From NCBI RefSeq assembly GCF_003937945.1, contig NZ_RSEC01000036.1, forward strand, positions 434,001-498,000: a stretch of 64,000 nt of DNA. The letters run 5' to 3'. Made by a program: the position numbers and the translations under genes. The first letter of the stretch is position 1, and each line of letters starts with the position of its first letter. The stretch is from Amycolatopsis eburnea (GTDB lineage: Bacteria > Actinomycetota > Actinomycetes > Mycobacteriales > Pseudonocardiaceae). A model generated the notes under the pieces. The model did no database searches. It had not been told where the DNA came from and saw only the letters and a list, made by a program, of their open reading frames with translations. Below are positions 1 through 8,369 of this stretch, piece after piece.

Positions 1-668
1 CCGGCGTGCCCGACTCGACGAAGCAGGCCGAAGGGCGGCTGCCGGAGATCCTCGACTTCCTCGAGTCCAAGTTCGGCAAGTACCCGATCGACGCCGCCGG
101 CGGCATCTTCCTCAACGAGCAGATCGGCTTCTCGCTGGAGACGATGAGCCGGCCGATCTACTCCGCGGGCTGGGCCGGCACGGTGCCGACGATCGTCCAC
201 GAGAACGCCCACCAGTGGTACGGCGACTCGGTGGCGGTCGAGCACTGGAAGGACGTCTGCCTCAACGAGTGCTTCGCCTCCTACGCCACGTGGCTGTGGG
301 ACGAGGGCAAGGAAGGCGTCGACCTGGACAAGCAGTACGCGGACGACGTCAAGAAGGCCACGACGACGTTCTGGAACGGCAAGCTCTACGACATGGGACA
401 GGGCAACGAGTTCACGTACGTGTACTCGAAGGGCCCGATGATGCTGCACGCGCTGCGCAACTACGTCGGTGAGCAGGCGTTCTCCCGGGTCCTCAAGACC
501 TGGCCGTCGCTGCACCGCGACGGGAACGCGAACATGCAGCAGTTCCAGCGGTACACCGAAGCCGTCTCGCACCAGAACCTGCAGGGGTTCTTCGACGCGT
601 GGGTGTACGGCACCGGCAAGCCCGCCGACCAGTACCTCTACCCCGGCGACCTGAAGCCCGCCGCCTGA
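1..668 (+). CDS. M1 family zinc aminopeptidase, C-terminal part (5' end outside window)
   Basis: The frame is open at the left edge, so only about the last 220 residues are seen. They carry the M1 (gluzincin) signature: HENAH followed after 18 residues by the third zinc ligand Glu in LNECF, then the conserved FTYVYSKGP stretch that supplies the transition-state Tyr. M1 enzymes remove N-terminal residues from peptides. No membrane segment lies in the visible part. An N-terminal signal or lipoprotein signal, seen in many actinobacterial M1 enzymes, cannot be judged here. A long hairpin follows the stop codon. Family assignment is firm; substrate and location are unknown. Confidence 0.93.
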   Translation, partial: GVPDSTKQAEGRLPEILDFLESKFGKYPIDAAGGIFLNEQIGFSLETMSRPIYSAGWAGTVPTIVHENAHQWYGDSVAVEHWKDVCLNECFASYATWLWDEGKEGVDLDKQYADDVKKATTTFWNGKLYDMGQGNEFTYVYSKGPMMLHALRNYVGEQAFSRVLKTWPSLHRDGNANMQQFQRYTEAVSHQNLQGFFDAWVYGTGKPADQYLYPGDLKPAA

Positions 669-678
669 CCCGCATTTC

Positions 679-725
679 GTGAAGGCCACCTTGAGGAACG
701 TAGAGTTCCTGAAGGTGGCCTTCAC
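679..725. terminator. Long inverted repeat / likely terminator (family A)
   Basis: Near-perfect hairpin with arms starting GTGAAGGCCACCTT and ending AAGGTGGCCTTCAC around a five-base loop. It lies 10 bases after the peptidase stop codon and just before the next gene. It resembles the hairpins at 38302-38348 and 54502-54548, which share the GTGAAGGCC/GGCCTTCAC ends. It lacks a clear T-run, so termination is inferred from position. Confidence 0.7.
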
Positions 726-742
726 GACTTTTCGGAGGTGGC

Positions 743-1384
743 ATGGCCGAGGTGCTGATGACGGGGTTCGCGCCGTTCGGCGGTGAGCCGGTGAACCCCT
801 CGTGGCAGGCGGTTTCCCGGCTCGGCGCGCGCCGGGACGACGTCGCCGCGGTCGAGCTGCCGTGCGAGTTCGCCGCGTCGCTGCCCGCGTTGCGCGCCGC
901 GGTCGAGGCGCACCGGCCGTCGCTGGTGGTGTGCGTCGGGCAGGCCGGCGGGCGGTCCGACGTGACGCCGGAGCGGGTCGCGATCAACCTCGTCGACGCC
1001 CGCATCCCGGACAACGCGGGCGCGCAGCCGGTCGACGTCCCCGTGGTCGCGGACGGCCCGGCGGCCTACTTCTCGACGCTGCCGGTGAAGGCCTGCGTGG
1101 CCGCGATCCGCGCGGCGGGCGTGCCGGCGTCGGTGTCCCACACCGCCGGGACCTACGTGTGCAACCAGGTCTTCTACGGCCTGATGCACTTGCTGGCCAC
1201 GGAGTTCCCCGGCGTGCGCGGCGGGTTCGTGCACGTCCCGTTCAGTCCGGAGCAGGTCGCGGCGTCGGGCAAGCAGGCGCCGTCGCTCGGCGTGGACCGG
1301 ATCGCCGACGCGCTGGAAGTCCTGGCGGACACGGCGGTGAAGACGACCGCCGACCTCGTGATCAGCGCGGGCGCGGAGCACTAA
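743..1384 (+). CDS. pcp: Pyrrolidone-carboxylate peptidase (pyroglutamyl peptidase I)
   Basis: A 213-residue cytosolic C15 cysteine peptidase that removes N-terminal pyroglutamate from peptides. The N-terminus MTGFAPFGG is the family hallmark. The catalytic triad is visible as Glu77 (VTPER), Cys140 (AGTYVCNQ) and His164 (FVHVPF), close to the positions in characterised Pcp enzymes. Length is normal. The start is preceded by TTCGGAGGTGGC, a good ribosome-binding site. The end overlaps by four bases the end of the convergent downstream gene. Confidence 0.95.
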   Translation: MAEVLMTGFAPFGGEPVNPSWQAVSRLGARRDDVAAVELPCEFAASLPALRAAVEAHRPSLVVCVGQAGGRSDVTPERVAINLVDARIPDNAGAQPVDVPVVADGPAAYFSTLPVKACVAAIRAAGVPASVSHTAGTYVCNQVFYGLMHLLATEFPGVRGGFVHVPFSPEQVAASGKQAPSLGVDRIADALEVLADTAVKTTADLVISAGAEH

Positions 1385-2043
1385 CCCCCGCGGCCGGTCA
1401 GCTCCACGAACGCCGCCGGGCCCGGGACGTTGTGGTGCACCGTCAGGTCGGCGACCCGGTCGCCGCTCCACCCCGGCGTGAAGCTGACCACCAGCGTGCA
1501 CCGGCGGCCCGGCGCGATGTCCTGGTTCACGCAGCCGCGCGCGTCCACCGCGAAGTCCGTGCTGTCCAGCTCGATCCCGCTCACGCGCAGCGCGCTCGCC
1601 CCGACACTGCGGACCGCCACCGTGCACGTCGTCGTCGTGTGCACCGGGGTCGTGCCGCAGGCGACCGACTCCGGGACGGCGACCTTGGCCTCCGCGGCCG
1701 TCTCCGGCACCACCGGGAACGTCGCCGGCTTGCCGCGCACGAGGTCCAGCACGGTCACCCCGGTCACCGTCAGCACCAGCGCGCCGGCGGCCAGCAGCAC
1801 GATCGCGATCGCCTTGATGCCGCGGGCCGCGCCGTCCTTGGCGGTGAACCCGCCCGCCGCCAGCACGGTGACCACGAGCGTCGAAATCAGCGTCGCGTTC
1901 GGGCCGGCGCCGATCGCGGCCGGGACGAGCGTGCCGAGCAGCGACGCCGCGACCGTGACGGCGAACCCGGTCCAGGAAAAGCGTTTCGCCTCGCGCAGCT
2001 GCCTCCGCACGGTCGGCGGCCGGGGCTTCGTCGCGGTACTCAT
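1381..2043 (-). CDS. Membrane protein with C-terminal Ig-like extracellular domain, unknown function
   Basis: About 220 residues from the ATG chosen here; an upstream start would add ten residues without a better ribosome site. The N-terminal third holds two or three hydrophobic segments (about residues 25-45, 50-65 and 75-100). The C-terminal half is soluble and beta-rich with four cysteines. It ends in a pattern (SFTPGWSGDRVADLTV) typical of choice-of-anchor/ASPM-like Ig domains that face the outside. Convergent with pcp and divergent from the T7SS-type operon. No specific function can be assigned. Confidence 0.7.
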   Translation of the reverse strand: MSTATKPRPPTVRRQLREAKRFSWTGFAVTVAASLLGTLVPAAIGAGPNATLISTLVVTVLAAGGFTAKDGAARGIKAIAIVLLAAGALVLTVTGVTVLDLVRGKPATFPVVPETAAEAKVAVPESVACGTTPVHTTTTCTVAVRSVGASALRVSGIELDSTDFAVDARGCVNQDIAPGRRCTLVVSFTPGWSGDRVADLTVHHNVPGPAAFVELTGRGG

Positions 2044-2177
2044 GCAGGTAAGAGCGCCGAGCACCCCGCGCACGGACGAGGTTCCCCCGTTCGGCGGTAC
2101 GGCACCCCGTTCGTGATCTGAGGCACACCACCGGGGAATCCCCCTGCCGGGCGATCGAACGGTGTTTACATGTCGGG

Positions 2178-2558
2178 ATGATCGGATTCGAGACCGACCT
2201 GCAGGACCTGCGGGATTCGGCCGGGGCGCTGCAGGGCGCGGCCGACGCCGCGGAAGCCGCGTCGAACGGCCTGCGTGGCACCGACGTCCCCGTCTCCTCC
2301 GGCGGTGACGGGCTCTTCGGCGGCATCGCCGGGTTGATCCCCGTGGACAACGCCTTCGGCCGCACCCTCGGCATGCCGGCCGTCGCGAAGGCCTACAACG
2401 ACCACCTGGCGAAGATCCAGAAGCTCGTCGCGCAGCTGCACCAGACGACCGCCGACACCAGCCACGCGCTGATGCGGGTCGCGGAGCTGTACGAGAAGGC
2501 CGACGAGGACTCGAAGCAGCGCGTCAACCGCGCGGCCGCCGGCCTGGAGGGGAACTGA
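2178..2558 (+). CDS. EspC/WXG100-like type VII secretion substrate
   Basis: A 126-residue helical protein with two long helical stretches separated by a Gly/Pro-rich loop. Near the C-terminus it carries ELYEKAD, a match to the YxxxD/E T7SS export signal found in EspC and WXG100 proteins. There is no signal peptide. The stop codon lies one base before the start of the next, larger WxG protein, so the two are co-translated, as expected for a partner pair. Inference: a small secreted partner or substrate of an ESX system encoded elsewhere. No ESX core gene lies nearby. Confidence 0.6.
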   Translation: MIGFETDLQDLRDSAGALQGAADAAEAASNGLRGTDVPVSSGGDGLFGGIAGLIPVDNAFGRTLGMPAVAKAYNDHLAKIQKLVAQLHQTTADTSHALMRVAELYEKADEDSKQRVNRAAAGLEGN

Positions 2559-2559
2559 C

Positions 2560-3618
2560 GTGGACGGCTACTTCGACTCCGGGCTCGACGCCCGGCCGAT
2601 GTCGAGCGGCGACGACCGCCGCGCCGAACTGCTCGAAGGCATCTCCGAGGACCTCAAGGAGGGCGCGAACGACGCCCTCGACGCGCTGGAGATCCTCAAG
2701 TACACCGACTGGGCCTTCGGCATCGGCACCGACGAAGGCGGCTTCCGGAAGATGCAGGACGACACCGCCGGTGTCTACCGCGAGTTCTCCGACGCCGACA
2801 TCGACCACGAGTCGGCCAACGGCTTGCAGAGCCTGATCATGAAGCACGACGCCGTCTGGAAGGCGCTGCAGCGCGACTCGAAGCCGAAGCTCGACGACGC
2901 CCGGCAGTTCCTCGACGTCTGGCGCGGCTCCGCGGCCAACGCCGTCAAGGCGTACCTGAACGAGCTCGCCGACGCCTTCACCGAGGTCGAAACCAAGATC
3001 ACGGTGCTGGAGAGCGACATCGTCGCGGCGCGCGAGGCGATCGCGTCCGCCCGGCAGGACCTGAACAACCTCGGCTCGACGTTCAAGCAGACAGCCGAGG
3101 ACTACCAGAAGTCGCAGGAGCGCAAGCGCGAAGCGGCGATGTCGAAGGTGCTGGCGGCGACGTTCGCGGGCGCGGTCACCGGGCTGCTCACGGTGGCGAC
3201 CGCCGGCGCGGGTGCCGTCGCGGGCGCGTCGGTGTTCACCGCGGCCAACGGCGCGCTGATCGCCGGGAACGCCGCCGGTGGCGCGATCACCGCCGTCGTG
3301 GCCAACCAGGCGGAGATCACCGGCGACAACGGGTTCGACCTGTACCAGAGCTTCGCCGAGAGCGCGGGCAAGATCCGCAGCGGCGCCGAGGACGCGGCTC
3401 AGACGCTGGCCGACCGCATCGGCGACGAGGCCGTCGACCTGCCGAAGATCCCGGACGCGCCGGACGTCAGCCCGGGGTCGAGCTTCGACCCGTCGAACTT
3501 CGAGACCGACCACACCTCGCGGCAGACCGAGAAGAACGTCCGCGACGCGAACGTCGACATCGCGCCCGACGGCGAGGTGTCCAGCGGCGCGACGCACGCC
3601 GGGAGGCTGGATGGCTGA
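2560..3618 (+). CDS. Large WxG-containing T7SS-type protein (EspA/EspE-like)
   Basis: A 352-residue protein starting with GTG one base after the preceding gene. A helical N-terminal domain (about residues 1-200) contains VWRGSAANAVKAY, a W-x-G turn between helices, and a predicted coiled coil (ETKITVLESDIVAAREAI). It is followed by a hydrophobic Ala/Gly-rich segment (about 205-250) and an acidic low-complexity tail. This layout resembles Esp/LXG-type ESX substrates. Its stop overlaps the start of the YbaB-like gene by eight bases. Secretion is inferred from architecture only. Confidence 0.55.
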   Translation: MDGYFDSGLDARPMSSGDDRRAELLEGISEDLKEGANDALDALEILKYTDWAFGIGTDEGGFRKMQDDTAGVYREFSDADIDHESANGLQSLIMKHDAVWKALQRDSKPKLDDARQFLDVWRGSAANAVKAYLNELADAFTEVETKITVLESDIVAAREAIASARQDLNNLGSTFKQTAEDYQKSQERKREAAMSKVLAATFAGAVTGLLTVATAGAGAVAGASVFTAANGALIAGNAAGGAITAVVANQAEITGDNGFDLYQSFAESAGKIRSGAEDAAQTLADRIGDEAVDLPKIPDAPDVSPGSSFDPSNFETDHTSRQTEKNVRDANVDIAPDGEVSSGATHAGRLDG

Positions 3619-4072
3619 CGCCCCGGACCGCGAAGCCCTGCTGGCCGAGCTTTCCGCGCTGTCGGCGACGGCGACGTCCGACGACGGCGCGGTTTCGCTG
3701 TCGGTCAACACCGACGGCGTGCTGACCCGGCTGCGGCTCACCGACGCCGTGTCGGGGATGTCGCCCGCCGAGATCGCGGACGCCGTGCTGCGGACGTACG
3801 TTTCCGCGCAACGGGAGTCGGCGAAGCGGACGGGGCAGCTGCTGGCGCCGCTGGGCAGCGGCGGGTACCTGATGGACCGGCTGCGCTGGCGGGTCCAGTT
3901 CGAGCCCGAGCCGGTTCCGGTCGCCACTCCGGCCGCTCTTCCCCGCGCGGAAGACAGCACGGTGCTCAAGGACCGGTCTTCGGACGCGCCGCCCGCGGCA
4001 CCACCGCCGTCCGGGCCCGTGCCGGACGACGACTACTACGGCAAGGGCATGCGGTTCGAGCAGGCCTGGTGA
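3611..4072 (+). CDS. YbaB/EbfC-family protein
   Basis: A 153-residue protein with the two-stranded sheet and long helix layout of the YbaB/EbfC fold (about residues 5-80: VSLSVNTDGVLTRLRLTD, then PAEIADAVLRTYVSAQRES), followed by a Pro-rich tail. YbaB proteins bind nucleoid DNA, but ESX loci also carry a YbaB-like protein (EspL) that supports stability of secreted Esp proteins. Start overlaps the preceding stop, so the three genes from 2178 form one operon. The context favours an EspL-like helper role over a nucleoid role. Confidence 0.6.
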   Translation: MADAPDREALLAELSALSATATSDDGAVSLSVNTDGVLTRLRLTDAVSGMSPAEIADAVLRTYVSAQRESAKRTGQLLAPLGSGGYLMDRLRWRVQFEPEPVPVATPAALPRAEDSTVLKDRSSDAPPAAPPPSGPVPDDDYYGKGMRFEQAW

Positions 4073-4079
4073 CCGGTGG

Positions 4080-5243
4080 TCATCGCCACCACCTCCGGCG
4101 CGGCGGCGCGTACCTCGGCGGCTGGACGGCTTGCCACGGCTGGGGCCGCGGCGGCGCCACCGGCGGCCGGACCGGCGCGAACGCGGGCACGGTGAGGTCC
4201 GAGGTGCCGAGCGGAACGTGGTGCAGCCCGAACGCGACGGCCGTCTCGGGCTGGTCCAGCGTGGACGGCGTGACCCCGAGCTGCCGCCCGAGCAGCGCGG
4301 CCAGCAACGGCATCCGGCTCGGCCCGCCGACGAGGTGGATCCCGGCGAGCTGCGCGGGTGCCAGCCCGGCGCGGCGGATCGTCGTCCCGAGCAGTTCGGC
4401 GCTGCGCAGCAGGCTGGGCCGCACGAGCGCCTCGAGCTCGTCGCGGCTGACGAGGACGTCCCCGAACGGCTCGGGCATGGGGACGTGGGTCTGCGCGTGC
4501 CGGGAGAGGCTTTCCTTGGCGTCGCGGACGTCCTGGAGCAGCGCCCGCCGCGTCCGCCGGTCGGCGGTGGTCCGCGGGCGCAGCAACCGTTGCCACTGCG
4601 CGGGATCGGCGTGCGACACCGCGCGCCCGATGTGCACGAGCAGCGCCTGGTCGATGTCGAGGCTCCCGAGGTCCGGCAGCCCGCTCTCGGCGAGCACGGC
4701 GAACCCCTGCCGGCTCACCCCGACGACAGCGCAGTCGAACGTGCCTGCCCCGAGGTCGTAAACCCCGATCGGCCCACCCCCGGACCGCCCGAGACTCGCG
4801 TAGTGCGCGGCGGCGGCCACGGGTTCGGGGATCAGCCGGACATCGGGCAGCCCGGCCTTCGCGGCGGCGGTCCGGATCGCCTCCTGCCGGGCGGCACCCC
4901 ACCCGGCGGGGTGCGAGATCCGCGTCTGCCCGGCGGGCCCGGCTTCCTCGCCCATCCGCCGCAGCACGGCGGCGAAGGCATCGGTGACCGGGACATCGGT
5001 GTCCCCGAGCCGCAGGGTGCCTTCCCCGATCCGCCGCTTGGGGTTCGGCTCGAACCGGCTGGGATCGAGCCGCGCCCGCCGCTCGGCATCACGGCCGGCG
5101 ACGAGCAGGCCGTCGTCGTCGAGGAAGACGGCGGAGGGCATGGTGACGGACCCGTCGACCTCGACGGCCCGGGGCCCGTGCCCGGCGGTGGAGAGCACCC
5201 CCACGGTGCTGGAAGTCCCGAAGTCGATCGCCAGCACGTCCAC
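4080..5243 (-). CDS. Hsp70-family ATPase without a substrate-binding domain
   Basis: 387 residues from the GTG preceded by GGGGAGGGG; an ATG ten codons upstream is possible but worse placed. The actin/Hsp70 ATPase motifs are clear: phosphate-1 IDFGTSST (residues 6-13), phosphate-2 VYDLGAGTFD (161-170) and the adenosine motif IHLVGGPSRMP. The protein ends soon after the ATPase domain in a Pro/Arg-rich tail, so the peptide-binding domain of DnaK is missing. Convergent with the T7SS-type operon. Such short Hsp70-like proteins are common in actinobacteria and their clients are unknown. Confidence 0.8.
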   Translation of the reverse strand: MDVLAIDFGTSSTVGVLSTAGHGPRAVEVDGSVTMPSAVFLDDDGLLVAGRDAERRARLDPSRFEPNPKRRIGEGTLRLGDTDVPVTDAFAAVLRRMGEEAGPAGQTRISHPAGWGAARQEAIRTAAAKAGLPDVRLIPEPVAAAAHYASLGRSGGGPIGVYDLGAGTFDCAVVGVSRQGFAVLAESGLPDLGSLDIDQALLVHIGRAVSHADPAQWQRLLRPRTTADRRTRRALLQDVRDAKESLSRHAQTHVPMPEPFGDVLVSRDELEALVRPSLLRSAELLGTTIRRAGLAPAQLAGIHLVGGPSRMPLLAALLGRQLGVTPSTLDQPETAVAFGLHHVPLGTSDLTVPAFAPVRPPVAPPRPQPWQAVQPPRYAPPRRRWWR

Positions 5244-5281
5244 GCGGAATCCCCTCCCCAGGCCCGCGGGCATCGTCTCAC

Positions 5282-5366
5282 GCGCCCCAATGTGGCGTTC
5301 GGTGCGTCCAAAGCACCCAATGTGGCGTTCGGTGCGTTGGACGCAACCAACGCCACATTGGGGCGC
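5282..5366. repeat. Modular palindromic intergenic repeat (family B, copy 1)
   Basis: Bounded by GCGCCCCAA and TTGGGGCGC. It contains two direct modules (AATGTGGCGTTCGGTGCGT) and an outer dyad closing with AACGCCACATT. It lies between the Hsp70-like gene start and the clpC terminator. Related copies are at 9200-9284 and 19002-19198. Translation across it gives meaningless repeats. Confidence 0.85.
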
Positions 5367-5386
5367 TCGGGTCTGAGACACGAGAA

Positions 5387-5420
5387 AGGGCGGCTCCCCC
5401 GAAACCGGGGAAACCGCCCT
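5387..5420 (-). terminator. Rho-independent-type terminator of clpC
   Basis: Stem AGGGCGG/CCGCCCT with an inner CCCC/GGGG extension around a GAAA-type loop, followed on the minus strand by TTTC. It lies 22 bases after the clpC stop codon. Confidence 0.75.
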
Positions 5421-5441
5421 AATCAAGCACCGCTCAGCCGA

Positions 5442-8000
5442 TCACTCGCCTTCGGCTTCGCCGCCCTGCTCCTCGTGGCCCGCGCCGATGCTGACCGGCG
5501 GGGCGTCCGGGACCGACGACGGCTTGCGCTCACCGCGGAAGGTGAACTTGGCCTGGTCGTCCTTGTCCTCCGGGTTGCCGCTCCAGCCTTCGACGTCGAC
5601 CAGGATGATCTGACCCGGCTCGACCTCGCCGAACAGGATCTTCTCCGACAGCTGGTCTTCGATCTCGCGCTGGATCGTGCGGCGCAGCGGGCGGGCACCC
5701 AGCACCGGGTCGAAGCCGCGCTTGGCCAGGAGGGACTTGGCCTTCTCGGTCAGCTCCAGCTCCATGTCCTTGGCGCGCAGCTGGGTCTCGACCCGGCCGA
5801 TCATCAGGTCGACCATCTGGATGATCTGTTCCTGCGTCAGCTGGTGGAACACGATGATGTCATCGATCCGGTTCAGGAACTCCGGGCGGAAATGCTTCTT
5901 CATTTCCTCGTTGACCTTCTGCTTCATCTTCTCGTACCGGTTCGTGGTGTCGTTGGACCCGGCGAACCCGAGGGAGACGGACTTCGAGATGTCCGACGTA
6001 CCCAGGTTGGACGTGAAGATGAGGACCGTGTTCTTGAAGTCGACCGTGCGGCCCTGACCGTCGGTCAGGCGGCCGTCCTCCAGCACCTGCAGGAGCGTGT
6101 TGTAGATCTCCTGGTGCGCCTTCTCGATCTCGTCGAACAGCACCACCGAGAACGGCTTGCGCCGCACCTTCTCGGTCAGCTGCCCGCCCTCTTCGTAACC
6201 GACGTAGCCCGGAGGGGCACCGAAGAGCCGCGAAGCGGTGTAGCGGTCGTGGAACTCGCCCATGTCGATCTGGATGAGCGCGTCGTCCTCGCCGAACAGG
6301 AACGAGGCCAGCGCCTTGGACAGCTCGGTCTTACCCACACCGGACGGGCCGGCGAAGATGAACGAGCCCGACGGGCGCTTCGGGTCCTTCAGGCCGGCAC
6401 GCGTACGGCGGATCGCCTGCGAGACGGCCTTGACCGCGTCCTCCTGGCCGATGATGCGCTTGTGGAGCTCGTCCTCCATGCGCAGCAGCCGGGTGGTCTC
6501 CTCCTCGGTCAGCTTGAACACCGGGATGCCGGTCCAGTTGGCCAGCACCTCCGCGATCTGCTCGTCGTCGACCTCGGCGACGACGTCGAGGTCGCCGTCC
6601 TTCCACTGCTTCTCCCGCTCGCCCTTCTGGCCGAGGAGGGTCTTCTCCTCGTCACGCAGGCGGGCGGCCCGCTCGAAGTCCTGCGCGTCGATCGCGGACT
6701 CCTTGTCGCGGCGGACGTTCGCGATCTTCTCGTCGAACTCGCGCAGGTCCGGCGGCGCGGTCATCCGGCGGATGCGCATCCGGGCGCCTGCCTCGTCGAT
6801 CAGGTCGATCGCCTTGTCCGGGAGGAACCGGTCGTTGATGTACCGGTCCGCCAGGGTCGCGGCGGCGACCAGCGCCGAGTCGGTGATCGAGACGCGGTGG
6901 TGCGCCTCGTACCGGTCGCGCAGGCCCTTGAGGATCTCGATCGTGTGCTCCAGCGACGGCTCGCCGACCTGGATCGGCTGGAACCGGCGCTCGAGGGCGG
7001 CGTCCTTCTCGATGTACTTGCGGTACTCCTCGAGCGTGGTCGCGCCGATCGTCTGCAGCTCACCGCGGGCGAGCATCGGCTTCAGGATCGAAGCCGCGTC
7101 GATCGCGCCCTCGGCGGCACCCGCCCCGACCAGCGTGTGCAGCTCGTCGATGAACAGGATGATGTCGCCGCGGGTCTTGATCTCCTTGAGCACCTTCTTC
7201 AGGCGCTCTTCGAAGTCACCGCGGTAGCGGGAGCCGGCGACCAGGGAGCCCAGGTCCAGCGTGTAGAGCTGCTTGTCCTTGAGCGTCTCGGGCACCTCGC
7301 CCTTGACGATGCTCTGCGCGAGGCCCTCGACGACGGCGGTCTTGCCGACGCCCGGCTCGCCGATGAGCACCGGGTTGTTCTTGGTCCGGCGGGACAGCAC
7401 CTGCATGACCCGCTCGATCTCCTTGCCGCGCCCGATGACCGGGTCGAGCTTGCCCTCGCGGGCGAGCACGGTCATGTTGCGGCCGAACTGGTCCAGCACC
7501 AGCGACGACGACGGGGTGCCCTCACCGCGGCCGGAACCGGTTTCGGTGGACTCCTTGCCGCCCTGGTAGCCCGAGAGCAGCTGCAGCACCTGCTGGCGGA
7601 CCCGGTTGAGGTCCGCACCCAGCTTGACCAGCACCTGCGCGGCGACGCCCTCGCCCTCGCGGATCAGGCCCAGCAGGATGTGCTCGGTGCCGATGTAGTT
7701 GTGGCCGAGCTGCAGCGCTTCGCGCAGTGACAGCTCCAGCACCTTCTTGGCCCGCGGCGTGAAGGGGATGTGCCCGCTCGGGGCCTGCTGCCCCTGGCCG
7801 ATGATCTCCTCGACCTGCTGGCGGACGCCCTCAAGCGCGATACCCAGCGACTCCAGCGCCTTGGCGGCGACACCCTCACCCTCGTGGATCAGACCCAGGA
7901 GGATGTGCTCGGTGCCGATGTAGTTGTGGTTGAGCATCCTGGCCTCTTCTTGAGCCAGGACGACCACCCGCCTCGCGCGGTCGGTGAACCTCTCAAACAT
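5442..8000 (-). CDS. clpC: ATP-dependent Clp protease ATP-binding subunit ClpC
   Basis: 852 residues, normal for actinobacterial ClpC1. Starts [10 protein letters not shown] with GAGGGAG upstream. Domains in order: two N-terminal Clp repeats (about 1-145), AAA+ D1 with Walker A GEPGVGKT (214-221), a UVR-like middle region ([12 protein letters not shown]), and AAA+ D2 with Walker A GPSGVGKT (about 550) and a ClpP-docking loop. It unfolds tagged or arginine-phosphorylated substrates and feeds them to ClpP1P2. A ClgR-like palindrome lies upstream (8243-8259). Monocistronic, with its own terminator. Confidence 0.98.
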   Translation of the reverse strand: MFERFTDRARRVVVLAQEEARMLNHNYIGTEHILLGLIHEGEGVAAKALESLGIALEGVRQQVEEIIGQGQQAPSGHIPFTPRAKKVLELSLREALQLGHNYIGTEHILLGLIREGEGVAAQVLVKLGADLNRVRQQVLQLLSGYQGGKESTETGSGRGEGTPSSSLVLDQFGRNMTVLAREGKLDPVIGRGKEIERVMQVLSRRTKNNPVLIGEPGVGKTAVVEGLAQSIVKGEVPETLKDKQLYTLDLGSLVAGSRYRGDFEERLKKVLKEIKTRGDIILFIDELHTLVGAGAAEGAIDAASILKPMLARGELQTIGATTLEEYRKYIEKDAALERRFQPIQVGEPSLEHTIEILKGLRDRYEAHHRVSITDSALVAAATLADRYINDRFLPDKAIDLIDEAGARMRIRRMTAPPDLREFDEKIANVRRDKESAIDAQDFERAARLRDEEKTLLGQKGEREKQWKDGDLDVVAEVDDEQIAEVLANWTGIPVFKLTEEETTRLLRMEDELHKRIIGQEDAVKAVSQAIRRTRAGLKDPKRPSGSFIFAGPSGVGKTELSKALASFLFGEDDALIQIDMGEFHDRYTASRLFGAPPGYVGYEEGGQLTEKVRRKPFSVVLFDEIEKAHQEIYNTLLQVLEDGRLTDGQGRTVDFKNTVLIFTSNLGTSDISKSVSLGFAGSNDTTNRYEKMKQKVNEEMKKHFRPEFLNRIDDIIVFHQLTQEQIIQMVDLMIGRVETQLRAKDMELELTEKAKSLLAKRGFDPVLGARPLRRTIQREIEDQLSEKILFGEVEPGQIILVDVEGWSGNPEDKDDQAKFTFRGERKPSSVPDAPPVSIGAGHEEQGGEAEGE

Positions 8001-8242
8001 GTGCACTCCCTCGACTGCTGCGCCGGCGGCCCGTTTCCATCGTGCTTTCACCGCGATGGATTCAGCACCGTGAGACCACTCTAGTAGCCAAGTGGTCGCG
8101 CTGGCGTACCACTACGGCTGACAGTGGCCTTTTCCGCACCCGGACGTGGCATCTCCCGGGTGCGCCCATCTTCGTGTTGCCCTGCACCTTTACGTCAAGC
8201 CCAACGTGCGGGCGGCCGCCCGGATTCCGCCATCCGCGCGGT

Positions 8243-8259
8243 GTCCGCTCACCGCGAAC
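8243..8259 (-). promoter_or_regulatory. Candidate ClgR operator upstream of clpC
   Basis: Palindrome GTTCGC-N5-GCGGAC on the minus strand, one mismatch from a perfect dyad, about 240 bases upstream of the clpC start. ClgR activates clpC and clpP1P2 in actinobacteria through CGC-N5-GCG-type sites. The rest of the 370-base gap between clpC and the FhuF-like gene holds only promoter sequence and the iron box. Confidence 0.4.
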
Positions 8260-8327
8260 AGTCCGCAACCTGGGAGTGCCGGATCACGGTGCCACCCGAT
8301 TGGCGCAGTCGCCGTCTGCCTGTAAGG

Positions 8328-8341
8328 TTAGGCACGCCTAA
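8328..8341 (+). promoter_or_regulatory. Iron box (IdeR/DtxR-type operator)
   Basis: TTAGGC-AC-GCCTAA is a perfect six-base dyad that matches the core of the IdeR/DtxR consensus (TTAGGTTAGG...CCTAA). An additional half-site AAGGTTAGG overlaps its left side. It sits 28 bases before the start of a FhuF-like iron-sulfur gene, as expected for iron-dependent repression. Confidence 0.8.
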
Positions 8342-8369
8342 TCCATGACGGCTGCGAGGAGGGCCGCGG

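Noticed and set aside
5244..5426. N-terminal extension of the Hsp70-like protein
   Set aside because: The extra 61 codons run through the family B repeat and the clpC terminator. The GTG with a good ribosome site starts exactly at the ATPase motif.
4131..7730. 1199-codon open frame on the plus strand opposite clpC and the Hsp70-like gene
   Set aside because: It is antisense to two well-supported genes, its composition is that of a GC-rich shadow frame, and it shows no domain.
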